A stretch of 64,000 bases of DNA from Alicyclobacillus sp. ALC3 (GCF_028751195.1 NZ_CP066784.1:3658001-3722000), one strand, 5' to 3'. Positions 52,925-62,039 are shown, numbered from the stretch's first letter. A program made the numbers and translations. Notes: generated by a model from the sequence alone, not told the origin.

Positions 52925-53102
52925 TCGGCATCTTCCTCGTCAATCCAGCTGCGCCGATGGCACGACAACCTAGCGGGTGGCACATGCCGGAAGTCAAAAA
53001 ATATAGTTCGGTTTCAGTCTAAACCAACCTCCTTGACGTAGATTGGACAAATTTTAAACCATTGTGAAATTTTTATGGAGGAATTGTGGAGGGTATTCGT
53101 CA

Positions 53103-53137
53103 GTTGACGGATCACTGTATCATTCGACAGCGTCAAC
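53103..53137. promoter_or_regulatory. Inverted repeat upstream of the GntR operon
   Basis: GTTGACG (53103-53109) and CGTCAAC (53131-53137) form a 7-bp inverted repeat, in an otherwise AT-rich 370-bp region before the GntR gene. It may be a distal operator. Confidence 0.35.
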
Positions 53138-53177
53138 TATGCCGTTAGGTTATTGAAAAATAATTATTTAAAAACTA

Positions 53178-53237
53178 TTGATGAAAGTGAATATTACGCA
53201 TATTATTATTGCAATCGGTCGGCTGTCGACAGTCGAC
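53178..53237 (+). promoter_or_regulatory. Promoter and palindromic operator of the GntR-CoA-ABC operon
   Basis: TTGATG (53178-53183), exactly 17 bp, then TATTAT (53201-53206), giving a start near 53213. The palindrome CTGTCGACAG (53223-53232) and a second GTCGAC (53232-53237) lie just past the start site, where a repressor would block transcription. The first gene is a GntR regulator, so autorepression is likely. Confidence 0.65.
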
Positions 53238-53294
53238 TAACGAAACAGAAAGGTGCTTGGTAAGGGACAACCGACCAGCGAGGAGTTTTGATCA

Positions 53295-53963
53295 GTGGAT
53301 ACGCCAATTGCGAAGGCAGAATCACTTGCGGAGCAAGCCTATCGCTACCTTCGTACACAGATTTTGACGGGCAACATCTCGCCGGGGTCTAAGTTGGTCG
53401 AAAGTCAACTGGCAAAGCGTTGGCAGATCAGTCGCAGTCCCCTGCGGGAGGCGATTCGCCGACTAGAGCAAGAAGGATTAGTTGTTACTTACAACGGTGT
53501 TACACATTTGTTTGAACCTTCAAGAAAGGACTTTGAGGATTTGTACGAACTGCGAACCGCGCTTGAGCCGATGGCTGCTAGGTTGGCCGCTCGGTACATG
53601 ACGGCAGGTGCTCTGCAACAACTCAAAGCAGTTCTCGAGAGTACAGACAAGTACCTGGCAGCGGGAGCTATGGACCCGTTTATTGAAAGTAACGCCAAGT
53701 TTCACGACCTTATCGCTGAGTCATCCGGTAATCGGCGGTTGCGCAAGGCAATGGAGGACATCTCAGTCCTGGCCCGATACTACCGCTACATCTGCTTTAA
53801 AGTGTTCCAGCGCTACGTCGATTCGGCCGAGGAGCATTGGCGAATTTATCGGGCCCTGCTTGCTCATGATGAAGAGTTGGCTTGGCTAGAAATGAAAATG
53901 CACATCGAAGTTGACCTACAGTACATTCGCACCGAGGCGCGCTCCGTACGCTTGGGAGACTAG
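53295..53963 (+). CDS. GntR-family regulator, FCD (FadR) type
   Basis: A 222-residue regulator. The N-terminal winged helix is AEQAYRYLRTQILTGNISPGSKLVESQLAKRWQISRSPLREAIRRLEQEGLV (about 12-63). The C-terminal FCD helical domain carries the metal-binding residues in FHDLIAESSGN and in the C-terminal helices around EEHWRIYRALLAHD. FCD domains bind small organic acids with a metal, which fits control of a carboxylate operon. GAGGAG precedes the GTG start. The CoA-transferase follows 42 bp later, and a palindromic operator lies just after the promoter. Confidence 0.9.
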   Translation: MDTPIAKAESLAEQAYRYLRTQILTGNISPGSKLVESQLAKRWQISRSPLREAIRRLEQEGLVVTYNGVTHLFEPSRKDFEDLYELRTALEPMAARLAARYMTAGALQQLKAVLESTDKYLAAGAMDPFIESNAKFHDLIAESSGNRRLRKAMEDISVLARYYRYICFKVFQRYVDSAEEHWRIYRALLAHDEELAWLEMKMHIEVDLQYIRTEARSVRLGD

Positions 53964-54005
53964 TTTTACAGCATGAATCAATCGGTTACATAGAGGTGGG
54001 GAGAC

Positions 54006-55220
54006 ATGGGGAACCAGGGGGGCAAGAGGCCACTTGAAGGAATTCGAGTCCTCGAATTAGGGTCACTCATCGCTGGGCCATTCGCCACCCGACTGTTTGC
54101 AGACTTTGGGGCCGAAGTCATCAAGGTAGAGTCGAGTGAAGGAGATCCGCTCCGGACTTGGGGGCGAATATCCCCTTCCGGGTCGTCTTGGTGGTGGCAC
54201 GTCCAGTCGAGAAACAAGAAACTAATCGGGGTGGATTTGCGGCAGTCGCAAGGGCAGCAGATTATTTTGGACCTAATTCCGAAGGTGGACGTAATTATCG
54301 AAAATTTCAGACCGGGAAGGTTGGCACAGTGGGGGTTGTCGTACGAAGTTGTTTCGGAGATTAACCCGGAAATCGTGTACGTGAGTGTCTCCGGCTTTGG
54401 CCAAACCGGTCCATACCGTGAACGCCCGGGGTTTGGCAACATTGCGGAGTCGATGGGGGGATTGCGGTATGTGACCGGATTTCCTGACCGTCCCCCGCTG
54501 CGCGTTGGAGTGTCGCTAGGGGATGAAGTCGCAGCGCTGTACGCGGCGATTGGAGCCTTGCTCGCGTTGCTGCAGCGGGAGCGCAGCGACGTGCGACGCG
54601 GTGACCACGTGGACGTCGCGTTGACTGAAGCCGTGTTCAGTTTGACGGAAGGGTCGGTGACAGAATACATCCACACCGGGGCGATACAGGAACGCAGTGG
54701 CAATCAACTTCATCGGACTGCACCGACAAACATCTACCCCACTAGGGAAGGGCGCTGGATCGCGATTGGCGCCAACAGCCCGACGACGTTTCCAAGACTG
54801 TTGCGTGCAATGAACCGACGTGATCTCGAAGGGGATGCGCGGTACGCCGACAACTTGTCGCGCGTGCGACACGCCGAAGAGCTTGACGACCTCATTGTCG
54901 CATGGACGAGTGAACGCTCGATGGGCGAACTACTCAACGTCCTGACTGACGCAGAGGTTCCTGCGGGTCCCGTGATGAACGTGCGAGACATCGCGAACGA
55001 TGAACAGTTCCGTCAGCGTGACATGATTGTCGAGGTGCCATCTGCTCAACTTGGAAGCGTTTCCATGCCGGGCGTCGTTCCGAAGTTGGCGAATCACCCG
55101 GGTTCCATTGTTCACGACGGACAAGAACTGGGGCACGACACGAACTACGTCTTGAAGACACTCCTCGGTTTCGAGGACGCGCGTGTAGACCAATTGCGGG
55201 CGGCGGGGGTGATTGCGTGA
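54006..55220 (+). CDS. CoA-transferase, class III (CaiB/BaiF family)
   Basis: A 404-residue enzyme that moves CoA between carboxylic acids. The N-terminal stretch GIRVLELGSLIAGPFATRLFADFGAEVIKVE (about 12-42) is typical. The catalytic Asp is Asp173 in SLGDEVAAL, which forms the acyl-aspartyl intermediate in formyl-CoA transferase. The family includes enzymes for oxalate, carnitine, itaconate, and glutarate or 3-hydroxy-3-methylglutarate. It overlaps the HMG-CoA-lyase-like gene by four bases, so its product is probably the substrate of that lyase. GAGGTGGGGAG precedes the ATG. Confidence 0.92.
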   Translation: MGNQGGKRPLEGIRVLELGSLIAGPFATRLFADFGAEVIKVESSEGDPLRTWGRISPSGSSWWWHVQSRNKKLIGVDLRQSQGQQIILDLIPKVDVIIENFRPGRLAQWGLSYEVVSEINPEIVYVSVSGFGQTGPYRERPGFGNIAESMGGLRYVTGFPDRPPLRVGVSLGDEVAALYAAIGALLALLQRERSDVRRGDHVDVALTEAVFSLTEGSVTEYIHTGAIQERSGNQLHRTAPTNIYPTREGRWIAIGANSPTTFPRLLRAMNRRDLEGDARYADNLSRVRHAEELDDLIVAWTSERSMGELLNVLTDAEVPAGPVMNVRDIANDEQFRQRDMIVEVPSAQLGSVSMPGVVPKLANHPGSIVHDGQELGHDTNYVLKTLLGFEDARVDQLRAAGVIA

Positions 55221-56107
55221 CTGAATGGCCGACTTTTGTAGAAGTTGTGGACGTCACGCCAAGAGATGGCCTGCAAGATGAGACTGGCGAACTGACCACG
55301 GAGGAAAAAATTCAACTGATTCGAGACTTGCGAGCTGCAGGTGTGCGCCGAATTGAGGCGACATCATTTGTGTCTCCAAAGTGGATCCCGCAGTTGCGGG
55401 ACGCTGAACAAGTTCTCGCCGGACTTGCAGAGTGTGACAACCTCATTGCACTCGTGCCAAACGTGCGCGGGTTTGAGCGAGCTCTGGCGACTGTTGCGAG
55501 AGAGTTGACCTTTGTGGTGTCAGCGAGTCCGAGACACCAGATGGATAACTTGCATATGAGCCTAGACGCATCGCTCGCGAACTTCCAGGCCATTGTGCAA
55601 GCGACGGAGGCAGGAACGGTGCGGTTGCGCGGCGCGATATCCTGTGCGTTTGGGAGTCCGTTTCATGAGGAGATGATTCGTCCTGACGAAGTGGCTGCCA
55701 TCGCCAAATCGCTCGTCCATCACGGAGCTGCAGAGGTGTCACTCGCTGACACGGTCGGCCTCGGTAAGCCGGACTTCGTTCGGCGTGTGATTACAGCGGT
55801 TCAGGATGCAGTGCCAAGCACACCACTCGCATTGCACCTGCACGACCGTTATGGCCTCGCGCTTGGCAATGTGGTCGCCGCGCTGTTTTGCGGTGTAACG
55901 ACCATTGAGTCAGCACTCGGTGGACTCGGTGGGTGCCCCTATGCGCCCGACGCTCCCGGCAATTTAAATACGGAGGACTTGGTGCGTTGGTTCCATCTCA
56001 TGGGAATCGAGACGGGCATTGACCTGGAAATGCTAGGGAGTGTTCGAAAGCGCTTGCTCGGACAGCTCGCGCAGGCAGAAACGAGACAGGGGGAGTTGCG
56101 GACATGA
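55217..56107 (+). CDS. Hydroxymethylglutaryl-CoA lyase family protein
   Basis: A 296-residue TIM-barrel lyase. The metal site can be read: Arg16-Asp17 in DVTPRDGLQDE, His207 and His209 in LHLHDRYG, and Asn249. The family signature Cys240 lies in GGLGGCPYAPDAPGN. HMG-CoA lyase cleaves HMG-CoA to acetyl-CoA and acetoacetate; close relatives cleave citramalyl-CoA. It uses a GTG start coupled to the CoA-transferase stop (GTGA) and overlaps livH by four bases. No leucine-degradation genes are seen here, which argues for a role in breaking down an imported acid. Confidence 0.9.
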   Translation: MTEWPTFVEVVDVTPRDGLQDETGELTTEEKIQLIRDLRAAGVRRIEATSFVSPKWIPQLRDAEQVLAGLAECDNLIALVPNVRGFERALATVARELTFVVSASPRHQMDNLHMSLDASLANFQAIVQATEAGTVRLRGAISCAFGSPFHEEMIRPDEVAAIAKSLVHHGAAEVSLADTVGLGKPDFVRRVITAVQDAVPSTPLALHLHDRYGLALGNVVAALFCGVTTIESALGGLGGCPYAPDAPGNLNTEDLVRWFHLMGIETGIDLEMLGSVRKRLLGQLAQAETRQGELRT

Positions 56108-56985
56108 CGCTATCCTTAATTTGGATGGGAGTTGGATTTGGGCTGATAACCGCATCCGTGTTGGCACTCGGTGCGGTTGGACTGACCCTGCAGTTTGGCG
56201 TTACCAATTTTGTCAACTTCGCTTACGGTGAGTTTTTGACGATTGGCGCCTACCTAGCATTTGTCTTCAACAAGGGATTGAACTTGAACATCTGGCTGTC
56301 CATGTTAATCGCTGGTGTGTTAACGGCGGTGGTCGCGTACCTGTTCAACGTGTGGGTCATCCAGCCGTTCATCAGGCGTAAGTCGCAGATGATTATTCTG
56401 CTTGTCGTCACCATCGGTATGGACCTGTTCCTGATGAACTTCGTGCAGGCCATCTTTGGGCCAGAGTTCAAGCAGTACCAAGACTCGCCGGGGAGCATTT
56501 TGCACATTGGCCCCTTCCTGTTCACGTTACAGCAAATCATCATCATTCTGATTTCCGCGGCTGCAATGGTCGCTCTGCACGTTCTGCTCAAGTACACCAA
56601 ACTTGGCAAAGCCATGCGCGCACTGTCAGACAACGCGGAACTTGCCCTCATCAGTGGTATTCCAACGAAACGTGTCACAAACTACGCGTGGCTTCTGAGT
56701 GGATTCCTCGGAGGGCTTGCCGGCGTGGTTCTGGCTATCAATGTCAACAACTTTACGCCTGCCCTGGGTTCAGAGTTCCTGTTCATCATCTTCGCGGCGG
56801 TCATCATGGGTGGGATTGGTCGTCCTTATGGCGCGATGCTTGGCGCCCTTGTGATTGGTCTGGCGATGGAAGTGTCCGCAACGTTTATGGACTCGGCCTA
56901 TAAGACTGTAGTTGCGTTCGGTATCCTCGTCATCATGCTCTTGTTTCGACCGCAAGGTATTCTTCCGTCGAGAGGGAGGGTGTAA
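56104..56985 (+). CDS. livH: Branched-chain-type ABC transporter permease (LivH)
   Basis: A 293-residue permease with about eight membrane helices. It has the LivH start GLTLQFGVTNFVNFAYGEFLTIGAY and the EAA-like cytoplasmic loop TKLGKAMRALSDNAELALISGIPTKRV (about 165-191). It overlaps the lyase gene by four bases. It forms the channel together with LivM. Substrate class cannot be told from the permease alone; the neighbours suggest a carboxylate instead of an amino acid. Confidence 0.92.
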   Translation: MTLSLIWMGVGFGLITASVLALGAVGLTLQFGVTNFVNFAYGEFLTIGAYLAFVFNKGLNLNIWLSMLIAGVLTAVVAYLFNVWVIQPFIRRKSQMIILLVVTIGMDLFLMNFVQAIFGPEFKQYQDSPGSILHIGPFLFTLQQIIIILISAAAMVALHVLLKYTKLGKAMRALSDNAELALISGIPTKRVTNYAWLLSGFLGGLAGVVLAINVNNFTPALGSEFLFIIFAAVIMGGIGRPYGAMLGALVIGLAMEVSATFMDSAYKTVVAFGILVIMLLFRPQGILPSRGRV

Positions 56986-56991
56986 CGCATC

Positions 56992-57987
56992 GTGCATTAC
57001 TTACTGACACTCGCCATCTACTTCATGATTTTCGCCATACAAGCGTGGGGGCTTAACTTGCAGTTTGGGTTGACTGGAATTCTTGACTTCACCTACATCA
57101 CATTCGTGGCCATCGGCGCGTACTTCGCCGGCGTCGCAGCCATGACTCCATCGACAAACGGTGGTATGGGTGGTAGTTACATCCTTGGATGGCACTTACC
57201 CTTTCCTTTGAGTCCGGTCATCGGCGGCTTAGCAGCAGCGATGCTCGGCGTCATTGTCGGAATCATCGGCCTACGTCGACTGCGCAGCGACTATCTCGCC
57301 ATCGTCACTGTCTCCGTGGGCCAAATTGTCTGGATGGTGATTGGCAACGCGACTCCGCTGTTTAACGGCTGGGACGGCATCGTTGGTGTGCCACAGCCGT
57401 ATAACTCGGTCATGAACCTGAGCACAAACAACTACGAGTTGCCGTTTCTCGTCATCAGCGTCATCGTCGCTGCACTTATCTTTTGGCTAATGCGTTCACT
57501 TACTGAGTCGCCATATGGACGCATCCTGCGCGCCATTCGCGAGGATGAGAACGTGGCAGCAGCGCTCGGAAAGAACGTCTTTCGCTACCGGATGTCAGCG
57601 TTTGTCATCGGCGCCTTTATTGCGGGCATTTCTGGTGCCCTCCAGATTGAGTACATTGGGGCGTGGAACCCGAGCGGGTGGACGACACTGGAGACGTTTA
57701 TCGTCTGGGCTGCCATGTTGGTCGGCGGTCGCGGCAACAACCGCGGCATGCTTCTCGGTGCGTTTCTCGTACCCGTCCTGTTTTCAGAAGCGACACGGTT
57801 GATCACGATTCCGGGGCATCCGTTGCTAATTCAGGCCATCCGCGGCATGGCGATTGGACTGTTGATGATACTTGCGGTGCGTTTCCGTCCGCAGGGCGCC
57901 ATCCCCGAGCGCAAGCGCGTCTTCGAACTCTCCGCGATTCCGGGTCTGAAGGAGGACGTCGCCAATGGCCATACCGCTCAGGGATAA
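56992..57987 (+). CDS. livM: Branched-chain-type ABC transporter permease (LivM)
   Basis: A 331-residue permease with nine or so helices. LivM features are QFGLTGILDFTYITFVAIGAYFAG, LRRLRSDYLAIVTVSVGQIV and the loop TESPYGRILRAIREDENVAAALGKNVFRYR (about 167-196). GGGAGGG lies about ten bases before the GTG. It ends inside the livG gene (23-base overlap). Confidence 0.92.
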   Translation: MHYLLTLAIYFMIFAIQAWGLNLQFGLTGILDFTYITFVAIGAYFAGVAAMTPSTNGGMGGSYILGWHLPFPLSPVIGGLAAAMLGVIVGIIGLRRLRSDYLAIVTVSVGQIVWMVIGNATPLFNGWDGIVGVPQPYNSVMNLSTNNYELPFLVISVIVAALIFWLMRSLTESPYGRILRAIREDENVAAALGKNVFRYRMSAFVIGAFIAGISGALQIEYIGAWNPSGWTTLETFIVWAAMLVGGRGNNRGMLLGAFLVPVLFSEATRLITIPGHPLLIQAIRGMAIGLLMILAVRFRPQGAIPERKRVFELSAIPGLKEDVANGHTAQG

Positions 57988-58741
57988 CTTGCTCTCCGTC
58001 AAAGACCTGCGCAAGTCGTTTGGTGGCGTCAAAGCAGTCGCCGGTGTCACGTTTGATGTGCCGCGCGGGACGGTGACTGGACTCATCGGTCCAAATGGCG
58101 CAGGGAAAAGCACCGTTGTGAACTCACTCTCAGGGTTTCACGGTGTGGATGGCGGGAGTGTGACGTTCGATGGGACGGATGTCACCAACTGGCAGTCACA
58201 CAAGGTGGCTCAGCGAGGGCTCATTCGCACCTTCCAACTCGCTCGTGAACTGCAAAGTCTGACAGTGTTTGAAAACATGTTGCTCGCGCCGAATAAGACG
58301 CCAGGGCAGACGAGTTGGCAGGCTCTCTTCGCTCGTAAAAAGATCCGCGAGTCAGAGCGTGAGTTGCTTGTAAAAGCGGTTGACTTGCTCAAGCGATTTA
58401 ACCTGTTTCACGTGCGTGATGAGTACGCGGGTAACCTCAGCGGCGGTCAAAAGAAGTTGCTCGACCTTGCGCGGGCCTTGATGGCCGATCCGCGGTTGAT
58501 GTTGCTAGACGAACCGATGGCCGGCGTTAACCCAACACTAGCGGGTCAACTCCAGGAGCACATTCGCGATTTGAAAGATGAAAAGGGGATTACGTTTCTG
58601 TTGATCGAACACAACCTGCGCATCGTCGAATCGCTCTGCAATCACGTTGTGGTGATGGCTGAAGGCACAATCCTTGCGGAAGGCAACATGTCTGCGCTCC
58701 GTGAGAATGAAAATGTGGTCAAGGCGTACCTAGGGGGGTGA
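57965..58741 (+). CDS. livG: Branched-chain-type ABC transporter ATPase (LivG)
   Basis: A 258-residue ATPase. Walker A GPNGAGKST is near residue 41, the signature LSGGQKKLLDLARAL near 158, and Walker B MLLDEPMAGVNP near 178. The LivG-type insert TFQLARELQSLTVFENMLL is present. The ATG overlaps the livM end by 23 bases. Confidence 0.93.
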   Translation: MAIPLRDNLLSVKDLRKSFGGVKAVAGVTFDVPRGTVTGLIGPNGAGKSTVVNSLSGFHGVDGGSVTFDGTDVTNWQSHKVAQRGLIRTFQLARELQSLTVFENMLLAPNKTPGQTSWQALFARKKIRESERELLVKAVDLLKRFNLFHVRDEYAGNLSGGQKKLLDLARALMADPRLMLLDEPMAGVNPTLAGQLQEHIRDLKDEKGITFLLIEHNLRIVESLCNHVVVMAEGTILAEGNMSALRENENVVKAYLGG

Positions 58742-58745
58742 GGGT

Positions 58746-59453
58746 GTGAGTGAAGGACTACAGGTCGAGAATCTGACGGCTGGATACGGCAAAAACGCCA
58801 TCGTCCACAGTGTGCACCTCAAAGCCGCTCTCGGTACGTCAACCGTGATCATCGGTCCAAATGGCGCAGGGAAGTCGACGCTGCTGAAAGCTATCTTCGG
58901 ACTTAACAAGGTCTTTTCTGGGTCCGTAAAGATTGGCGATAGAGACATTACTGGCATTTCGACTGACAAACTGGTTTCGCTTGGAATGGCCTACGTTCCA
59001 CAGACAGGGAATGTCTTTCCCAGCCTGACAATCCGCGAAAATCTGGAGATTGGCGGCTACGGTGAAGCGAAGCATTCCAAGGGACAGATGGAAGAAGTGT
59101 TCGCCATCTTCCCGGACCTGCTGAAAGCGGCAAAACGCCCCGCTGGTACACTTAGCGGCGGACAACGACAGATGCTTGCGATGGGGCGCGCACTGATGTC
59201 CAATCCGAGTGTTCTCTTGCTTGACGAACCCACTGCGGGGCTTTCCCCTGCCTATACAAAGACAGTCTGGGAACACATTTTGGCCATCGCCCAAACGGGG
59301 AAAGCGGTCGTAGTGGTGGAACAGAACGCAACAACCGCGCTGACACTTGCAGACTGGGCGTACCTGTTAGTGGCGGGAGAAAACCGAGAGGAGGGACCGG
59401 CGGGCGAATTGTTGTCTCGTCCGGACATCGGCAAGATGTTTCTGGGGCACTGA
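58746..59453 (+). CDS. livF: Branched-chain-type ABC transporter ATPase (LivF)
   Basis: A 235-residue ATPase. Walker A GPNGAGKST is near residue 38, signature LSGGQRQMLAMGRAL near 137, and Walker B LLLDEPTAGLSP near 157. The sequence AYVPQTGNVFPSLTIRENLEIGGY fits LivF. The GTG follows the livG stop after four bases. Confidence 0.93.
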   Translation: MSEGLQVENLTAGYGKNAIVHSVHLKAALGTSTVIIGPNGAGKSTLLKAIFGLNKVFSGSVKIGDRDITGISTDKLVSLGMAYVPQTGNVFPSLTIRENLEIGGYGEAKHSKGQMEEVFAIFPDLLKAAKRPAGTLSGGQRQMLAMGRALMSNPSVLLLDEPTAGLSPAYTKTVWEHILAIAQTGKAVVVVEQNATTALTLADWAYLLVAGENREEGPAGELLSRPDIGKMFLGH

Positions 59454-59490
59454 GCGAGTGGGTAAACAAATCTGGAGGGGGATTCATGTG

Positions 59491-60771
59491 ATGCACAAAG
59501 GTTACAAGCTTGCATTGGCGAGTTTGCTTTTGTCCGCTGGCGTTGTCGCGGGCTGTGGTTCGGCTGGCAGTTCGACTGCTTCGAATTCGTCTGGGGGTTC
59601 CACTGGGAGCGGAGGGTCATCTTCCAATACTATCAACATTGCGGTGGCAGCTCCGTTCAGCGGGACGGAAGCCTTTATCGGTCCGGACACACTGAACGGA
59701 GTGAAAGTGGCTGTCCAGGAGATTAACGCCAACGGCGGGGTACTTGGAAAGAAGTTAAACATTGTTACAGCGGACACAGTCGGCGACCCTGTTGACGCTG
59801 TCCCGGCCATCCAACAGGTGATGAGTACGGCTCACCCGGCTGCGATGATTGGCCCGTCTTCACTGACAATCACGTCCGTGATTAACATGTTGAACCAGGA
59901 TAAACTGGTGACGATGGCGATTGGCGGCACGACGCAGCTCGACAATATGCAGTACAAGTACATCTACCGCGTCACACCGTCCGACTCGCAGATGGGTGTC
60001 GCGATGGCATACTACGGGACGAAGGTCAAAGGGTACACGAAGGCGGCCATCGTCCTTGGGTCCAACTCGTCTGCGCAGACCTTGGATGGACCGATTAAAA
60101 GTACTCTGCAAAAACACGGCGTAAATGTGGTTCTTGACCAGCAGATTGTACCGGACCAGAGTTCGTACCGAAGCGAAGTTGAAAAGTTGATCGCAGCGAA
60201 GCCGCAAGTGATCTACACGCAACTTGATCCGCAAACAGCGTCCACGTTCTTCTCTGAGTTGCAACAGCTCGGCGGCGGCAACATTCCGCTGATTGGGGAT
60301 GACGTGACAGCATCTACTCAGTTTGCGCAGGCAATTGGCCTCAGTTATGCGCAGAAGGAACTGACCTCTGTCCAAGGTGCGAGCAACACGGGGCAAGCTT
60401 CGACACTTTATAATCAATACTATGCACAAGTTTGGCAGGGCACGCAGCCTGTGATTCTCTCGAACAACGGCTACGACGCGATGAACATCATTGCATTGGC
60501 GATGATTGAAGCCAAGTCGTCGAATCCATCCGTGTACGTCAATTACATCAAAAAGGTCGCAAACGGCCCGGGTACGCAGGTCTATGACTTTAAGACGGCT
60601 GTTGCAGCCATTAAGGCCGGTCAACAGATCAACTACCAAGGTGCGAGTGGTCCGGAAGACTTTAACCAGTATCACAACGTGACGGGTGCCTTTGAAGCGG
60701 ACGGTTTTGACGCGAAAGGCAACCTAGTCAAGGTGACGGATGTCTCCGCGACGAGCTTGTTTGGTTATTGA
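59491..60771 (+). CDS. livJ: Branched-chain-type ABC transporter substrate-binding lipoprotein
   Basis: A 426-residue lipoprotein with signal peptide and lipobox VVAGC (about 18-22), a Ser/Gly linker, and a two-lobed periplasmic-binding fold starting NIAVAAPFSGTEAFIGPDTLNGVKVAVQEINANGG. It captures the ligand outside the membrane and hands it to LivHM. Typical amino-acid contacts of Leu/Ile/Val binders are not obvious. The ATG at 59491 lies about nine bases after GGAGGGGG; a GTG at 59488 is equally well placed. It ends at a hairpin. Confidence 0.9.
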   Translation: MHKGYKLALASLLLSAGVVAGCGSAGSSTASNSSGGSTGSGGSSSNTINIAVAAPFSGTEAFIGPDTLNGVKVAVQEINANGGVLGKKLNIVTADTVGDPVDAVPAIQQVMSTAHPAAMIGPSSLTITSVINMLNQDKLVTMAIGGTTQLDNMQYKYIYRVTPSDSQMGVAMAYYGTKVKGYTKAAIVLGSNSSAQTLDGPIKSTLQKHGVNVVLDQQIVPDQSSYRSEVEKLIAAKPQVIYTQLDPQTASTFFSELQQLGGGNIPLIGDDVTASTQFAQAIGLSYAQKELTSVQGASNTGQASTLYNQYYAQVWQGTQPVILSNNGYDAMNIIALAMIEAKSSNPSVYVNYIKKVANGPGTQVYDFKTAVAAIKAGQQINYQGASGPEDFNQYHNVTGAFEADGFDAKGNLVKVTDVSATSLFGY

Positions 60772-60785
60772 TTCAGTGTGTTGGG

Positions 60786-60824
60786 CGGGACAGAGGGCGT
60801 CAGCCTTATGTCCCGAGCCTTTTC
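60786..60824 (+). terminator. Terminator at the end of the transporter operon
   Basis: CGGGACA (60786-60792) pairs with TGTCCCG (60809-60815), followed by AGCCTTTTCGG. It may give partial read-through into the methyltransferase gene. Confidence 0.55.
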
Positions 60825-60836
60825 GGGGGGATGCGC

Positions 60837-61628
60837 ATGAATGAAGAGTTGAAAGAACGAGTTAGGAACCAATTCTCGGGGATTGCGCAGGACTATCTCG
60901 ACTCGCCGCTGTTTTCACAAGGAGATGATTTAACGCATCTAGTGGACGCTGCACAATTGTCCGGCAACGAGCACGTTCTCGATGTCGGTTGTGGCGCAGG
61001 GCATACGGCGATTGCACTTGCACGCCGAGCAGCGTCTTGTGTAGGTATGGACCTGACAGAGTCCATGGTCGCCATTGCTGAGAGATATGCACTTGAAGTT
61101 GGTGTGGCAAACGTTGAATTTTGTGTGGGCGACGCTGAGAATCTCGTGTGGCCAGATGAAACGTTCGATGTGGTTGCTTGCCGGTATGCGGTCCATCACT
61201 TTGCGGATCCGAGGAGATTCATTGAAGAGGCGGCCCGCGTTCTTAAACCTGGCGGGTGTTTGTTGATTTCGGACCACTATGCAGCTGAAGACCCCGTCCT
61301 TGATACGTACGTCAATCACCTCAATCGACTGCGCGACCCTTCCCATGTTCGCGAGCCACGGCGTTCTGAGTACCGGTCATGGTTTGTTTCCGCAGGACTT
61401 GCTTATGATGAGGTAGTGACATGGGACTTGATGCTGGATTTTGACGATTGGGTGGCGCGCAGCCGAACACCTCGAGACGTACGCGAGGAACTCGTTCGCT
61501 TGTTGCAACAGCCTCCGAGCGGGGCAGAAGAGCGACAACACATCGAGATCGACGTAATGGGGGGGCAACCGAGGTCTTTTTCACTCACATGTGCTCTGTT
61601 CTCAGGGCGAAAGTCGATAACACCGTAG
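60837..61628 (+). CDS. Class I SAM-dependent methyltransferase
   Basis: A 263-residue UbiE-like methyltransferase. Motif I is VLDVGCGAGHTAIAL (about 47-61), motif II ENLVWPDETFDVVACRYAVHHFADP, and motif III LKPGGCLLISDH. The target cannot be inferred. The ATG at 60837 follows GGGGGG by six bases. It lies downstream of the carboxylate transporter operon but beyond a hairpin, so it may be a separate gene. A strong terminator follows. Confidence 0.85.
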   Translation: MNEELKERVRNQFSGIAQDYLDSPLFSQGDDLTHLVDAAQLSGNEHVLDVGCGAGHTAIALARRAASCVGMDLTESMVAIAERYALEVGVANVEFCVGDAENLVWPDETFDVVACRYAVHHFADPRRFIEEAARVLKPGGCLLISDHYAAEDPVLDTYVNHLNRLRDPSHVREPRRSEYRSWFVSAGLAYDEVVTWDLMLDFDDWVARSRTPRDVREELVRLLQQPPSGAEERQHIEIDVMGGQPRSFSLTCALFSGRKSITP

Positions 61629-61648
61629 AACAGTTTGTTGAATGTGAG

Positions 61649-61687
61649 GGACGGGGCGAACTCACGCCGGGGGAGTTCGCCCCGTCC
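61649..61687. terminator. Strong bidirectional terminator
   Basis: A perfect 15-bp stem GGACGGGGCGAACTC/GAGTTCGCCCCGTCC with a nine-base loop, between convergent genes. Confidence 0.8.
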
Positions 61688-61708
61688 AAAGTCCAGATTC
61701 TGGCGTCC

Positions 61709-61912
61709 TTAAACCACTGTTTCTCGATCGAACAAGAGCGAAATCGAGTACAGCCCGGCGATGCCGACGATGATATAGACGGTTCTTGCGATGATACTGC
61801 CTGCTCCGCCGAAAAGGGCAGCCACAGCGTCATACTGGAATAGCCCCACAAGCAGCCAGTTTAAAGCGCCAATGATAACCAAGACCAACGCCGTTCGGTT
61901 CAATGCCCTCAC
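61709..61912 (-). CDS. DUF378-family small membrane protein
   Basis: A 67-residue protein with two membrane helices (ALVLVIIGALNWLLVGLF and IARTVYIIVGIAGLYSISLLF). The NWLLVGLF and G-x-x-x-R-x-x-Y patterns are those of DUF378 (YuzA-like) proteins, whose role is not known. The GTG at 61912 is chosen because GGGAGGG lies eight bases upstream; other in-frame starts are less well spaced. Confidence 0.8.
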   Translation of the reverse strand: MRALNRTALVLVIIGALNWLLVGLFQYDAVAALFGGAGSIIARTVYIIVGIAGLYSISLLFDRETVV

Positions 61913-62039
61913 ATCATTCACCCTCCCGCATTTTCGCAAATGATTGTAATTTATTGGTTCACATTATAGTCTGCCCTTTGCTGTAAGGGTTATTCGCAGT
62001 TCCGAACTTGTCTCTGACATCACTACCATCATTTACGCG

